DNA from: Desulfobulbus sp.
Lineage (GTDB): Bacteria > Desulfobacterota > Desulfobulbia > Desulfobulbales > Desulfobulbaceae
Direction: 5' to 3'
Assembly (NCBI GenBank): GCA_003604995.1
Contig: QZJD01000063.1
Span: forward strand, 1-46,847
Length of the DNA stretch: 46,847 nucleotides
The notes beneath the pieces are model-generated. The model saw only the letters and a list, made by a program, of their open reading frames with translations. It was not told the origin of the DNA and ran no database searches. Within the stretch, counting starts at the first letter, position 1; every line of letters begins with the position of its first letter. Shown here in pieces: positions 23,847 through 32,468 of this stretch. A program made the position numbers and the translations under genes.

Positions 23847-25052
23847 CTATTCGTGACGAAGGGCGTCGATGGGATCGAGGCGCGCGGCCTTGCGCGCCGG
23901 AAAATAGCCGAAGATCACCCCCACCGCCGCTGAGAAGAGAAAGGCGATCAGCACGATCCCCGGATTGAAGATAAAGGGGATGTTTAGCAGCCGGGCCAGC
24001 CCCACCGAACCGCTCACCGCGAGCAGGATGCCCACCAGGCCGCCGAAAGAAGAGAGCACCACCGCCTCCACCAGAAACTGCAAGAGCACCTCCCGTTCCA
24101 GGGCGCCGATGGCCAGCCGGATGCCGATCTCCCGGGTGCGTTCGGTCACCGACACCAGCATGATGTTCATGATTCCGATGCCGCCCACCAGCAGGCTGAC
24201 CGCGGCCACCGCGCTGAGCAGCGCGGTCAGGATCTGGGTGGTGCCGGTGAGCATCCGGGTGAGCTCCTTCATGTCCATCACCTGGAAATTATCATTTTCC
24301 GAGCCGATGATCCTCCGCCGCTCGCGCATCAGAAACTCGATGTCGCTCTTGGCCTTGTCCGTTGACCGGCCTTCCGCCACCGAGACCTGGATCAGGCTGA
24401 TGTCCTGATTGCCGGCGATCCGGCGCTGGAAGGTGCGCAGCGGGACCAGGACCAGGTCGTCCTGGTCCGAGCCGAAGGTGGATTGGCCCTTGGCCTCCAG
24501 CACGCCGACCACCTGGCAGGAGAAGCTGCCGAGGCGGACCAGGCTGTCCAGGGGGGACTGGTCGCCGAACAGTTCCTTTCGGACCGTTTCGCCAAGCAGG
24601 CAGACCGCCTTGCCGGCACGCAGTTCGCTGTCCAGGAACTGGCGTCCGGCGTCCACCGTCCAGTTGCGGACCTTGAAAAATTCGTTGTCAATGCCGTTCA
24701 CGGTGGTGGACCAGTTCTGGTTGCCGTACACCGCGACCAGCCGCTGGCTGGCGGAAGGGGCCACCGCGGTGATCGCCGGGATCTCCCTGGCAATGGCCTG
24801 GGCGTCGGCCAGGTCGAAGGCCGGCGCGGCCGAGGAGGCGCCGGGCCCCCGGTGCTGGCCGACCCGGACCATCAGCAGGTTGCTGCCCATGCTGGCGATC
24901 TGTTCGGTGACCTGGGCGGTGGCCCCGCCGCCGATGGTGACCATGACGATCACCGCGGCCACCCCGATGACGATGCCGAGGATGGTCAGGGCGGAGCGGA
25001 GGACGTTGCGCCGGATCTCCCTCAGGGCGAGGAGCAGGGTGTTGACCAGCAT
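23847..25052 (-). CDS. macB: MacB-type permease subunit
   Basis: This 401-residue FtsX/MacB permease has an N-terminal helix after LREIRRNVLRSALTILGIVIG, a periplasmic domain of about 220 residues, then three helices with VGGIGIMNIMLVSVTERTREIGIRLAIGA. In E. coli MacB, ATPase and permease are one chain; here the ATPase is the separate gene that overlaps its start. Together with the adaptor and the TolC-like protein it forms a tripartite efflux pump. It is the last gene of the operon and is convergent with the hybrid kinase gene at 19 bp. Confidence 0.92.
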   Translation of the reverse strand: MLVNTLLLALREIRRNVLRSALTILGIVIGVAAVIVMVTIGGGATAQVTEQIASMGSNLLMVRVGQHRGPGASSAAPAFDLADAQAIAREIPAITAVAPSASQRLVAVYGNQNWSTTVNGIDNEFFKVRNWTVDAGRQFLDSELRAGKAVCLLGETVRKELFGDQSPLDSLVRLGSFSCQVVGVLEAKGQSTFGSDQDDLVLVPLRTFQRRIAGNQDISLIQVSVAEGRSTDKAKSDIEFLMRERRRIIGSENDNFQVMDMKELTRMLTGTTQILTALLSAVAAVSLLVGGIGIMNIMLVSVTERTREIGIRLAIGALEREVLLQFLVEAVVLSSFGGLVGILLAVSGSVGLARLLNIPFIFNPGIVLIAFLFSAAVGVIFGYFPARKAARLDPIDALRHE

Positions 25053-25783
25053 CAGCGCCCCTCCCCGTTGTCCTGGTCCTCGGCGACCAGGCCGTCGCGG
25101 AACAGGATCGCCCGCCCGGCAAAGGCGGCCATTTCCTGCTCGTGGGTGACCATGATTACGGTGATCCCCTGTTCCCGGTTGAAGGCGGTCAGCAGCTCCA
25201 TGATCTCCAGGCTGCGGGCGGTGTCCAGGTTGCCGGTGGGCTCGTCGGCCAGGAGCACGGCCGGTTCGGTGACAATGGCCCGGGCGATGGCCACCCGCTG
25301 TTGCTGGCCGCCGGACAGCTCGCCCGGGGTGTGCCTCTCCCAGCCGGCAAGACCCACCACGGCGAGCGCCGCGGCCGCCCGCCGGTGGCGCTCCCGGGTT
25401 GGGACACCCCGGTAGATCAGGGGCAGCTCGACGTTTTCCAGGGCCGAGGTCCGGTTGAGAAGATTGAAGCCCTGAAAGATGAAGCCCAGGTGGTGGCGGC
25501 GCAGCAGGGCCCGCTGGTTCCGGCTGAGCGCCCCCACGTCCACCCCCTTGAACAGGTAGCGCCCGCCGGTCGGGGTATCCAGGCAGCCGAGGATGTTCAT
25601 GCAGGTGGACTTGCCGGAACCGCTCGGCCCCATCACCGCGACGAATTCCCCTTCAGCGATGCGCAGGTCCACACCGCGCAGGGCCTGCATTTCGGCGGTG
25701 CCGCTGCCGTAGATTTTGGTTACCCCTTGGAGTTCTACCAGGGGCGGCGGTTGTTGTTGCTCTACCTGGGCGGGCATGCTCAC
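25052..25783 (-). CDS. MacB-type ATP-binding subunit
   Basis: This 243-residue ATPase has Walker A GPSGSGKST, Q-loop FIFQGFNLL, signature LSGGQQQR, Walker B VLLADEPTGNLD and switch VTHE. It contains the MacB-specific insertion (LSRNQRALLRRHH). It overlaps the adaptor gene upstream by 4 bp and the permease gene downstream by 1 bp, so translation is coupled. It powers the tripartite pump. Confidence 0.94.
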   Translation of the reverse strand: MSMPAQVEQQQPPPLVELQGVTKIYGSGTAEMQALRGVDLRIAEGEFVAVMGPSGSGKSTCMNILGCLDTPTGGRYLFKGVDVGALSRNQRALLRRHHLGFIFQGFNLLNRTSALENVELPLIYRGVPTRERHRRAAAALAVVGLAGWERHTPGELSGGQQQRVAIARAIVTEPAVLLADEPTGNLDTARSLEIMELLTAFNREQGITVIMVTHEQEMAAFAGRAILFRDGLVAEDQDNGEGR

Positions 25784-27078
25784 CTGGCCTTGCTGACCGC
25801 TTCCACGATGAGGGGCATCCCGGCGGTCAGCTCGCCGCTGATCACCTCGGTCATGGTACCGCTGGTGGCGCCGGTGGTGATCGGCACCGCCACGGGCTGA
25901 TTGCCGCGCAGGGTCCAGACCGTCTGTTGTTTCTTGGGGCCGTCGCTCATTGCTTTTTCCGGTCTGGTCCGGGACGGCCGCGGAAAGAGTTTACTGAGCA
26001 GGCTGCCGCCCGCGTTGCTTTCGACCTCTTTTTCCTCTCGGGGAGGGGCGAAACGCAGGGCGGCGTTGGGCACCAGCAGGGCATCTTTGATCTCCTGGAC
26101 GACGATGTCCGCGGTGGCGGTCATGCCGGGCCGCAGGGAGAGGTCGGAGTTGTCGACCTCGAGGACGGTGAGGTAGGTCACCACCCCCTCCACCGACTGG
26201 GAGCCGTAACGTACCTGGGCGATCCGCGCGGGATAGGTCCGCTCGGGATAGGCGTCCACGGTGAAGGTCGCTTGCTGGCCGTCGCGTACCTGGCCGACAT
26301 CCGCCTCATCCACCGCCACGTGCAGTTCCATCTTTGCCAGATCCTCGGCCAGGGTGAAGAGGATTGGGGCCTGCAGGGAGGCGGCCACGGTCTGGCCCGG
26401 CTCCACGCTGCGGGCGAGCACCACCCCGTTGATCGGCGAGACGATGACTGCCTTGTCCAGATTGGTCTGGTCCACCTGCAGCCGGGCCTCGGCTTCGGCG
26501 ATTTTGGCCTTGCCCGCGGCCTCGTCGGCCCGGGCGCGTTTGAGCGCCGCTTCCGCCGCGTCCATCTCCCGGCCGGACGGCACCTTGCCGCCGCTGAGCT
26601 GCCTGACCCGCGCCAGCCGCTCGAGTTCCAGGCGGGATTGCTCCAGGCCGGCCTGTATCTGGAGCAGACTGGCCCTGGCCGATTCCAGCGCGGCCCGCGA
26701 CTGGTCCGCCTGCGCGGCCAATTTGGTGGTGTCCAGGCGGGCCAGGACCTGACCGGCCCGGACTATGTCGTTGTAGTCGACCTCCACCGTGGCGATGGTG
26801 CCCGAGACCTCGGAGCCCACGTCCACCTGGTCGGTGGGCTGGAGGTTGCCGGTGGCGGAGACGGTGACCGTGAGGTCGCCCCGTCGAACCTCGACGGTTT
26901 GGTAGCGGACCTCGGCGGTGTCGCGGTTCAGGCCCCACTTGACCAGGGCCAGCGCCAGGAGCAGGAGCAGGCCGCCCCAGGCAAGCCAGCGCCAGGGTCG
27001 GCGGCGTTTGCCGGGCGGGGATTCCAGGCCCAGGGTGCTGTTCAGATCTGTTTTTGGGGTAAGGGATTCGTTGTTCAT
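25780..27078 (-). CDS. macA: MacA-type periplasmic adaptor (membrane fusion protein)
   Basis: This 432-residue protein is anchored by one N-terminal helix (residues about 29-46). Its order is a biotinyl-lipoyl-like half motif (RRGDLTVTVSATGNLQPTDQVDVGSEVSG), a long alpha-helical hairpin (about residues 115-200, AQADQSRAALESARASLLQIQ), the second lipoyl half (INGVVLARSVEPGQTV) and beta-barrel and membrane-proximal domains. It bridges the inner-membrane ABC unit and the outer-membrane channel. The stop overlaps the ATPase start (ATGA), and it follows the channel gene by 6 bp. Confidence 0.93.
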   Translation of the reverse strand: MNNESLTPKTDLNSTLGLESPPGKRRRPWRWLAWGGLLLLLALALVKWGLNRDTAEVRYQTVEVRRGDLTVTVSATGNLQPTDQVDVGSEVSGTIATVEVDYNDIVRAGQVLARLDTTKLAAQADQSRAALESARASLLQIQAGLEQSRLELERLARVRQLSGGKVPSGREMDAAEAALKRARADEAAGKAKIAEAEARLQVDQTNLDKAVIVSPINGVVLARSVEPGQTVAASLQAPILFTLAEDLAKMELHVAVDEADVGQVRDGQQATFTVDAYPERTYPARIAQVRYGSQSVEGVVTYLTVLEVDNSDLSLRPGMTATADIVVQEIKDALLVPNAALRFAPPREEKEVESNAGGSLLSKLFPRPSRTRPEKAMSDGPKKQQTVWTLRGNQPVAVPITTGATSGTMTEVISGELTAGMPLIVEAVSKAR

Positions 27079-27084
27079 GCTTGC

Positions 27085-28569
27085 CTATCCTTTGTCCGCC
27101 GCGGGCTCGGCGGCAGGAGGTGGTTCGGATTGCCAGCCGCCGCCCAGGGCCTTGTACAGGCGGACCAGGTTGGCGGTGACCGTGCCGTTGCTCTGGGCCA
27201 GCTGGTCCTCCAGGTTGAGCAGGGAGCGCTGGGCGATCAGAACGGTGGTGAAATCGACCAGCCCAGCCTGGTACTGGTGCCGGGCGAGAAACTCGGCTTG
27301 CCGGACCGCGTCCACCGCGGCCAGGAGATTTTGCCGGCGAACCTGTTCCTCGGCATAGGCGGTGAGCGCGTTTTCCACCTCGGCCAGGGCGGCCAGCACC
27401 GCCGCTTCATAGGCGAGCAGGCTCTGTTCCTGGAGGGCGGACTGCACCTCGATGTTCCGGCGGACGGCGCCGGCGTCGAAGATCTTCCAGGACAGGCCCG
27501 GCCCCAGGCGCCAGAATTCGCTGGCACCGGCGAACAGATCCGCCGAATCGACGGATTCCAGACCGATGGAGCCGGTGAGCCGGAGCTTGGGGTAGAGGTC
27601 GGCGACCGCCACGCCGACTTGGGCGGTCTGCGCGGCGAGATTCCGTTCCGCCCGGCGGATGTCCGGCCGCTGCCGCAGGGTCTCCGCCGGCACCCCGACC
27701 GCCACCGTGGCCGGGATAACCGGCAGCGGCCCGGCTTCGGCGAGCTGGGGGTGTACCGCGCCGGGAACGGTGCCGAGAAGCAGGGCGAGCCGGTTTTTCG
27801 CCTCGTCCAGGGCGGCGCGCAGGGCAGGGAGCTGCGCGCCGGTGCTTTCCAGGCTGGCGCGGGCCTCCTGCACGGCGAGTTCATCGCTCAGTCCGGCCTG
27901 GGCGCGGGCCTGGACCAGTTCCAGGGTCTGCTCCTGGGCGCGCAGGTTGCCCTGGGCCGCGGCAAGGCGTGCTTGCAGGGTCCGGGCCTCCAGGTAATTG
28001 AGGGCCACCTCGGCGGTGAGGGTAACCAGGACGTCGCGCAGATCCTCCCTGCTGGCGGCCAGGTTTGCCTCCGCCGCTTCCACGGCCCGCTGCGTTCCGC
28101 CGAAGATATCCACCTCCCAGCCGGCATCAAGGCCGAGGGAAAGGGTAGAGCGGGTCACGCCGCCGCTCTTGGCCCGGCTGGCGGTCGCGCCTGCGTCCAG
28201 GGCCGGGAACAGGCCGGCCTCGCTGATACCGCGGCGGGCTCGCGCCTCGCGTACCCGGGACTCGGCCCGGCGCAGGTCCAGGTTGCCCTTGACCGCCTGC
28301 CCGATGAGTTCGGTGAGGAGAGGGTCGTCGAGGGTGGCCCACCAGCGGGCCAGTTCCTCCGGATACAGGCTGGCTGCGGCCAACCCTTCCCGCAGCTCCG
28401 TGTGCCAGAGCGCCGGGGCATTGTCCGCGGGCGGGAGATAGTCGGGACCGACCGGCGCGCAGCCGGCAAGGACAAAGACGGTCCAGGCCGCCAGCAGCGT
28501 GCCTGCTCGCAGCAAGAGGCCGTGGGCGGACGGGGCGCTGATCCTGTTACGTTCGGCTGTTTGGGTCAT
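27085..28569 (-). CDS. TolC/NodT-family outer-membrane efflux lipoprotein
   Basis: This 494-residue protein has lipobox VLAGC and an N-terminal CAPVGPDYLPP segment typical of NodT/OprM-type channels. Two repeated outer-membrane-efflux domains follow, with long helices (LDLRRAESRVREARARRG, NLAASREDLRDVLVTLTAEVALNYLEA, RPDIRRAERNLAAQTAQVG). It forms the trimeric exit duct of the pump. Its ATG overlaps the stop of the siroheme protein gene by 4 bp, binding that gene into the same operon. Confidence 0.92.
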   Translation of the reverse strand: MTQTAERNRISAPSAHGLLLRAGTLLAAWTVFVLAGCAPVGPDYLPPADNAPALWHTELREGLAAASLYPEELARWWATLDDPLLTELIGQAVKGNLDLRRAESRVREARARRGISEAGLFPALDAGATASRAKSGGVTRSTLSLGLDAGWEVDIFGGTQRAVEAAEANLAASREDLRDVLVTLTAEVALNYLEARTLQARLAAAQGNLRAQEQTLELVQARAQAGLSDELAVQEARASLESTGAQLPALRAALDEAKNRLALLLGTVPGAVHPQLAEAGPLPVIPATVAVGVPAETLRQRPDIRRAERNLAAQTAQVGVAVADLYPKLRLTGSIGLESVDSADLFAGASEFWRLGPGLSWKIFDAGAVRRNIEVQSALQEQSLLAYEAAVLAALAEVENALTAYAEEQVRRQNLLAAVDAVRQAEFLARHQYQAGLVDFTTVLIAQRSLLNLEDQLAQSNGTVTANLVRLYKALGGGWQSEPPPAAEPAADKG

Positions 28570-29228
28570 GCCAGCACGGCGTTTTTGAACTCCTCGATGC
28601 CGATGCGCTCGATGAAGCGGGCGGTCCGTTCCTGTTTGCGGCCATGGGCAACGTAGTAGTCCAGGCAGCGCTTGATGAGGCGGATGGCCTCGTCGCCGGG
28701 CAAATCCTCGGCCAGGACATCGCCGATCCGGGGCCGCCGCGACGAACTGCCGCCGAAGATCACGGTCCAGCCTTTTTTCTTGCCCACCAGGCCGATGTCC
28801 CGGACATAGCTCTCCGCGCAGGAGAAGGGGCAGCCGGAGACGCCGATTTTCAGCTTGGCCGGCAGTTCATGGCCGAGAAAAGATTCCTCGACTTCCACGC
28901 CGAAGGCCAGGGAATCCTGGATACCGTATTTGCACACGGTGTTGCCCGGGCAGGCCTGCACATAGTGGAGGCAAAGCTCGACGGCGCGGCCGGCGTCCAT
29001 ATCCAGGTCGCGCCAGATGGGCTCGACCTCCTCCCCCTTCATCCCGACCAGGGCCAGCCGGTGGCCGGAGGTGATTTTGACGATGGGGATCTTGTACTTT
29101 TCCACCACGTTGACGATCCGTTTCAGGTTTTCCAGGCTGACGAGGCCGGCGGGCATTCGCGGCACGATGGCGTAGGTTTCCTTGTCCCGCTGCAGGATGG
29201 CCCCTCTGGGTGTGTCTTCACTGCTCAT
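28566..29228 (-). CDS. small siroheme/4Fe-4S sulfite (nitrite) reductase-like protein
   Basis: This 220-residue protein comprises a ferredoxin-like half domain (LVSLENLKRIVNVVEKYKIPIVKITSGHRLALVG) and one siroheme/4Fe-4S domain. Cluster cysteines are C93 and C99 (CPGNTVC) and C133 and C137 (CPFSC). The length and single-module form resemble the low-spin assimilatory-type sulfite reductase of Desulfovibrio vulgaris (about 218 residues). It should reduce sulfite or nitrite, or act in siroheme-dependent redox chemistry; no electron donor subunit is fused. Start ATG 29228 with GGAGC upstream. It is the first gene of an operon whose other four genes form an efflux pump, which is an unusual pairing. 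Confidence 0.88.
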   Translation of the reverse strand: MSSEDTPRGAILQRDKETYAIVPRMPAGLVSLENLKRIVNVVEKYKIPIVKITSGHRLALVGMKGEEVEPIWRDLDMDAGRAVELCLHYVQACPGNTVCKYGIQDSLAFGVEVEESFLGHELPAKLKIGVSGCPFSCAESYVRDIGLVGKKKGWTVIFGGSSSRRPRIGDVLAEDLPGDEAIRLIKRCLDYYVAHGRKQERTARFIERIGIEEFKNAVLA

Positions 29229-29258
29229 GGTTTGCTCCTTACTGCATGGTGTGGCAGA

Positions 29259-29280
29259 GTTATGGAATAATGTTCATAAC
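29259..29280. promoter_or_regulatory. palindromic operator upstream of the siroheme/efflux operon, ArsR-like
   Basis: GTTATGGAATAATGTTCATAAC lies 31-52 bp before the start codon. On the minus strand the centre reads TATGAACATTATTCCATA. This shares 13 of 18 positions with the SmtB-type site at 11408-11425, including the whole TATGAACAT half and the terminal CATA. It also resembles SmtB sites of the form TGAACA-N-TTATTCA. Control by an ArsR-family metal sensor is inferred. Confidence 0.5.
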
Positions 29281-29364
29281 AGTATTGCTTCCTCAACCTT
29301 CTGTAAACAGCTCGAGCGGGAAAAAGGCAAAATCAGTGGCCGCTGAAATGGAGCGGGAAGGCTG

Positions 29365-30945
29365 TCAGTATCCTTCCCAGGCGGTCGGCAGGCTGCTGTC
29401 GGGATTTCTGGCCTCGCCTGCGGCGGTGACATAGACGGCGGGCCGGTCGGGCAGGGGGCACTTGTTTTCACAGATGCCGCAGCCGATGCACAGGCTGTCC
29501 ACCACGTAGGGCTGGAGGACCTCGACCGGCCGGTCCTGGTCATCGAGGACCGTGACTGAGCGGAAGCGGATGGCTTTCTCCGGGGTGGGACAGTGCTCCT
29601 CGCAGACCATGCAGGGAATCCCTTTGGCATAGGGCAGGCAGCGGTCCCGGTCGAAAAAGGCGTGGCCGATCTTCCAGCCGTGCTTGTCCTCCAGGCTGAG
29701 AACGCGGATGGCGCCGGTGGGGCAGACCTGGCCGCAGAGGGTGCAGTTGAATTCGCAGTAGCCGAGCCGGGCGATGAGGGTCGGCGAGAACATCCCGGCC
29801 AGTCCGGCCTCCAGAAAGGTCGGGTGCAGGGCATTGCCGATGCAGACCTTCATGCACTCGCCGCAGCGAACGCAGCGGTCGAGAAAGGCCTCTTCGGCCA
29901 GGGCGCCGGGCGGGCGGATCAGGAGCGGGTCCGGGACCTTGCTCATGCCCCTGACGGCGGTGAAGGCTGGGAGAAGAGAGCCGCCGGCCAGAGCGGCGAG
30001 CAGGCCGCGGCGGGACAGGGAAACCGGCGCGGCCGGGACCGGGGGTCTGCCGAACCGGAAGGCGATGATCCCCCGGGGGCAGAGGTCCAGGCAGTCCAGG
30101 CAGAGGATGCAGCGTTCCATGGCGATGCGCCTGTCCTCGTCGATGGCCCCCATCCGGCAGACCGAGCGGCAGGCCCGGCATTTGCCGCAGTCCTCGTTGC
30201 CGCCGCGGCCGTGGAAGGGGCCGCCGCGGGCGGTCAGGCCCAGGAGGCCGCCCAGAGGACAGAGGTTGCGGCAGAAGAAGCGGCGCTGCGTAAGTTCCAG
30301 GAGAAAGACCGCCAGCAGGACCGTGGCGGAGAGCAGGGCCAGGGCATGGTATTTCTGGGCGAGCGGCAGGACGGTGGCCTTGAGTGCCCCGTACACCGGT
30401 TCGCTCAGGGCGTTGATCCAGGCGGGCGCCTCCTGGTAGGTCCAAGTAAAAAAGGCGGTGGTTGCATGGGTGAAAGCAGGGTAGACCGCCAGGGCCAGAC
30501 CCCGGACCAGGATGGAAAAGGGATCCAGATAGCCGGCCACCGGCAGGCCGAACAGCGCGCCGGCGAGGACAAAAGCCAGGAGCAGGGAGGGCAGGTGCGG
30601 ATACAGGCTGTCGGTCCGGCCGGGTCGTGATTTTGTGAGCGGCCGCAACAGGTCGAGGAGCGCGCCCATGGGACAGGCCCAGCCGCAGAAGAAGCGGCCC
30701 AGGAGCAGAGTCAGGACCAGTACGGCCAGGGCAGGCAGCATCAGGGCGACGATGGCCTTGGCCGCCAGCATGGCGCAGGCGGCAAGCAGGGGATCGAGGC
30801 GGAAGAGGATATTGACCGCGTACTCGATCCGGTCCGAGCCGGTGTAGTCGGTCTTGATGAACAGGAAGAAAAAAAGGGCGAGGGCCAGGCCCTGGCTCAG
30901 GCGGCGCCAGGAAACAAGGCGCGGTTTCTTGATCTTTCCGGCCAT
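29365..30945 (-). CDS. NapH-NapG-like fusion: membrane polyferredoxin with internal Tat motif
   Basis: This 526-residue protein has a NapH-like N-terminal half: four or more helices, FFCGWACPMG (about 85-94), FFCRNLCPLG (about 223-232), and two 4Fe-4S motifs (C253-C263 and C279-C289). Then SLSRRGLLAALAGGSLLPAFTA (about 309-330) looks like a twin-arginine signal. It is followed by a NapG-like periplasmic domain with four more cluster motifs (from C358, C397, C436 and C486). NapH and NapG are normally separate and pass electrons from menaquinol to periplasmic reductases. Start ATG 30945 is 2 bp after the DUF362 stop. The electron acceptor is unknown; the siroheme protein or a c-type cytochrome are candidates. 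Confidence 0.88.
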   Translation of the reverse strand: MAGKIKKPRLVSWRRLSQGLALALFFFLFIKTDYTGSDRIEYAVNILFRLDPLLAACAMLAAKAIVALMLPALAVLVLTLLLGRFFCGWACPMGALLDLLRPLTKSRPGRTDSLYPHLPSLLLAFVLAGALFGLPVAGYLDPFSILVRGLALAVYPAFTHATTAFFTWTYQEAPAWINALSEPVYGALKATVLPLAQKYHALALLSATVLLAVFLLELTQRRFFCRNLCPLGGLLGLTARGGPFHGRGGNEDCGKCRACRSVCRMGAIDEDRRIAMERCILCLDCLDLCPRGIIAFRFGRPPVPAAPVSLSRRGLLAALAGGSLLPAFTAVRGMSKVPDPLLIRPPGALAEEAFLDRCVRCGECMKVCIGNALHPTFLEAGLAGMFSPTLIARLGYCEFNCTLCGQVCPTGAIRVLSLEDKHGWKIGHAFFDRDRCLPYAKGIPCMVCEEHCPTPEKAIRFRSVTVLDDQDRPVEVLQPYVVDSLCIGCGICENKCPLPDRPAVYVTAAGEARNPDSSLPTAWEGY

Positions 30946-30947
30946 GG

Positions 30948-31862
30948 TCAGGCCTTGACCCGCTCGATCCGCATCCGGTTGAGATCCATCACGCCGAGTC
31001 CCATGGCATGGGCCGCCGCCGTTGATTCGATGTCCTCCGGCTTGAGGCCGAAGAGGGTCGTGGCATAGGCGTCCGCCGCCACCGGATCCACGGAGGCGAT
31101 GATCGTATCGGCGGCCTTGACGTCCTCCAGCCTGCCGCCCTGCGGGCCGTTGGCCATGAGCATCCGGGTGGCGTCGATGATGTTCAGGGTCGGTTGGAGA
31201 ACGGTGGCCAGGTCGGCCAGCTTCTGGCCCAGATTGTGGTGCAATTTGCCGCGGTTGCCGCCCAGCACGCCCATGGAATTCTTCAGGCTCAGGGTGAGGC
31301 GGGACAGGCCGTGGTGCTTGGCCACCGGCACATTGATGTAGCAATCCGCCTCCAGGGCGTCCCGGTAGATGGACAGCTCGGTCACCGCCTTGCCCCGGGC
31401 CACCTCCACGGGAATGAACTTGCGCTCGTCGATATGCTCCACCCGGACCTTTTTGCCCAGGGGCTTGAGGGCATCCTCAATGCCGCTGTTGGTGTAGCAG
31501 CGCCGCGCTTCGTTGCAGGTACGGTCAAAGATCTGGACCCGGCCGGCGCCGGCCGCCAGCACCTGCTCGACGATGGCCCTGACCACGGCGGGATGGGTAT
31601 TCGCCCCCTGCTCCGGAGAACGGTCCCAGCCGATGTTCGGCTTGACCACCACTCGGGCGCCGGGCCGGACAAATTTTTCCATGCCGCCTGCCGCCGCCAG
31701 GACCATGGCCACCAGTTGCGGATAGTCGGCGCCGGTGCCCACCACCACCAGCGGAGAAGGGGGTGGCGCGGCCGGCACTTCGGCCAGGGTCAGGCGAGGG
31801 ACGGCCACCGTCAATCCGGCCGTCCAGAGCAGCGCGTCACGGAGAAATTGTCGTCGGTTCAT
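30948..31862 (-). CDS. Tat-exported DUF362 protein
   Basis: This 304-residue protein begins MNRRQFLRDALLW, a twin-arginine signal, so it should be exported folded. The body is DUF362: VVVKPNIGWDRSPEQGANTHP, DRTCNEARRCYTNSG, NVPVAKHHGLSRLTLSLKN and a C-terminal ASVDPVAADAYATTLFG. DUF362 proteins often occur beside ferredoxins. This one has no fused ferredoxin domain, but the next gene, 2 bp away, encodes a polyferredoxin. C119 and C125 in the conserved block may bind a cofactor. Its function is unknown. Confidence 0.88.
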   Translation of the reverse strand: MNRRQFLRDALLWTAGLTVAVPRLTLAEVPAAPPPSPLVVVGTGADYPQLVAMVLAAAGGMEKFVRPGARVVVKPNIGWDRSPEQGANTHPAVVRAIVEQVLAAGAGRVQIFDRTCNEARRCYTNSGIEDALKPLGKKVRVEHIDERKFIPVEVARGKAVTELSIYRDALEADCYINVPVAKHHGLSRLTLSLKNSMGVLGGNRGKLHHNLGQKLADLATVLQPTLNIIDATRMLMANGPQGGRLEDVKAADTIIASVDPVAADAYATTLFGLKPEDIESTAAAHAMGLGVMDLNRMRIERVKA

Positions 31863-31913
31863 TCAGCCTCCCGGCGCGGTTGCGCCATGGTGATGGTTGT
31901 TGAAGATGACCGA

Positions 31914-32339
31914 TTATTGCAGAAAATACCCTGACACCCGCCAATGGCCGTCGGCATCGAGCATGGGGGTGACGGTTTCCACGGCACTCTCCTTGTTGGT
32001 AAAGGATGACCGGTACCGGATGACCACGTATTGTCCGTCCGGGGCGCCGGCCAGCTCGGTTCTGTACTCGGCGCTGGTGATCGTCCGGTTTTTGATCACG
32101 CCGACGGGGGGGAGTAGGCCGCTGAGCTGCCGGATCCAGGTTTCCTTGGGCACCTGTTTCTTGAACAGGTCGGCGGCGCTGTCCCAGCTCTGGCCGTACT
32201 GACCGGTATCGAGCAGGAGGAGAAAACTTTCCGCGGCCCTGATCGCCTCGGTGGTTCTGGTTTTGTCCTCGGCGGCGGCCGGAAATGATCCCAGGAAAAT
32301 CAGGGTCAAAGAGAGAAGGGGGGCAAGTACAGCGTTCAT
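31914..32339 (-). CDS. DUF4019 exported protein
   Basis: This 141-residue protein has a signal peptide (cleavage after FPAAAE) and the DUF4019 pattern: AAESFLLLLDTGQYGQSWDSAADLFKKQV, WIRQLSGLLPPVGVIKNRTI and QYVVIRYRSSFTNKESAVETVTPMLD. Start ATG 32339 with CAGGAG upstream. It leads the minus-strand unit that continues with the DUF362 and NapHG-like genes, 51 bp apart. Its function is unknown, probably a periplasmic fold related to NTF2/SnoaL-like domains. Confidence 0.85.
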   Translation of the reverse strand: MNAVLAPLLSLTLIFLGSFPAAAEDKTRTTEAIRAAESFLLLLDTGQYGQSWDSAADLFKKQVPKETWIRQLSGLLPPVGVIKNRTITSAEYRTELAGAPDGQYVVIRYRSSFTNKESAVETVTPMLDADGHWRVSGYFLQ

Positions 32340-32468
32340 GTGAGGACTCCTGCAAATACCGTAAAAAATGCGCGGGCAGTAGTTGCGAACAGACTGCCGG
32401 AAAACGCGGTCAAACCGGTTTCATTATACCGGTCGGAACGTATTTTTGGTAGACCCTTTCCTGTCGGG

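Noticed and set aside
25927-28656. 909-codon open frame antisense to the efflux operon
   Set aside because: It is a shadow frame in very GC-rich coding DNA; the opposite strand encodes well-recognised MacA and NodT proteins.
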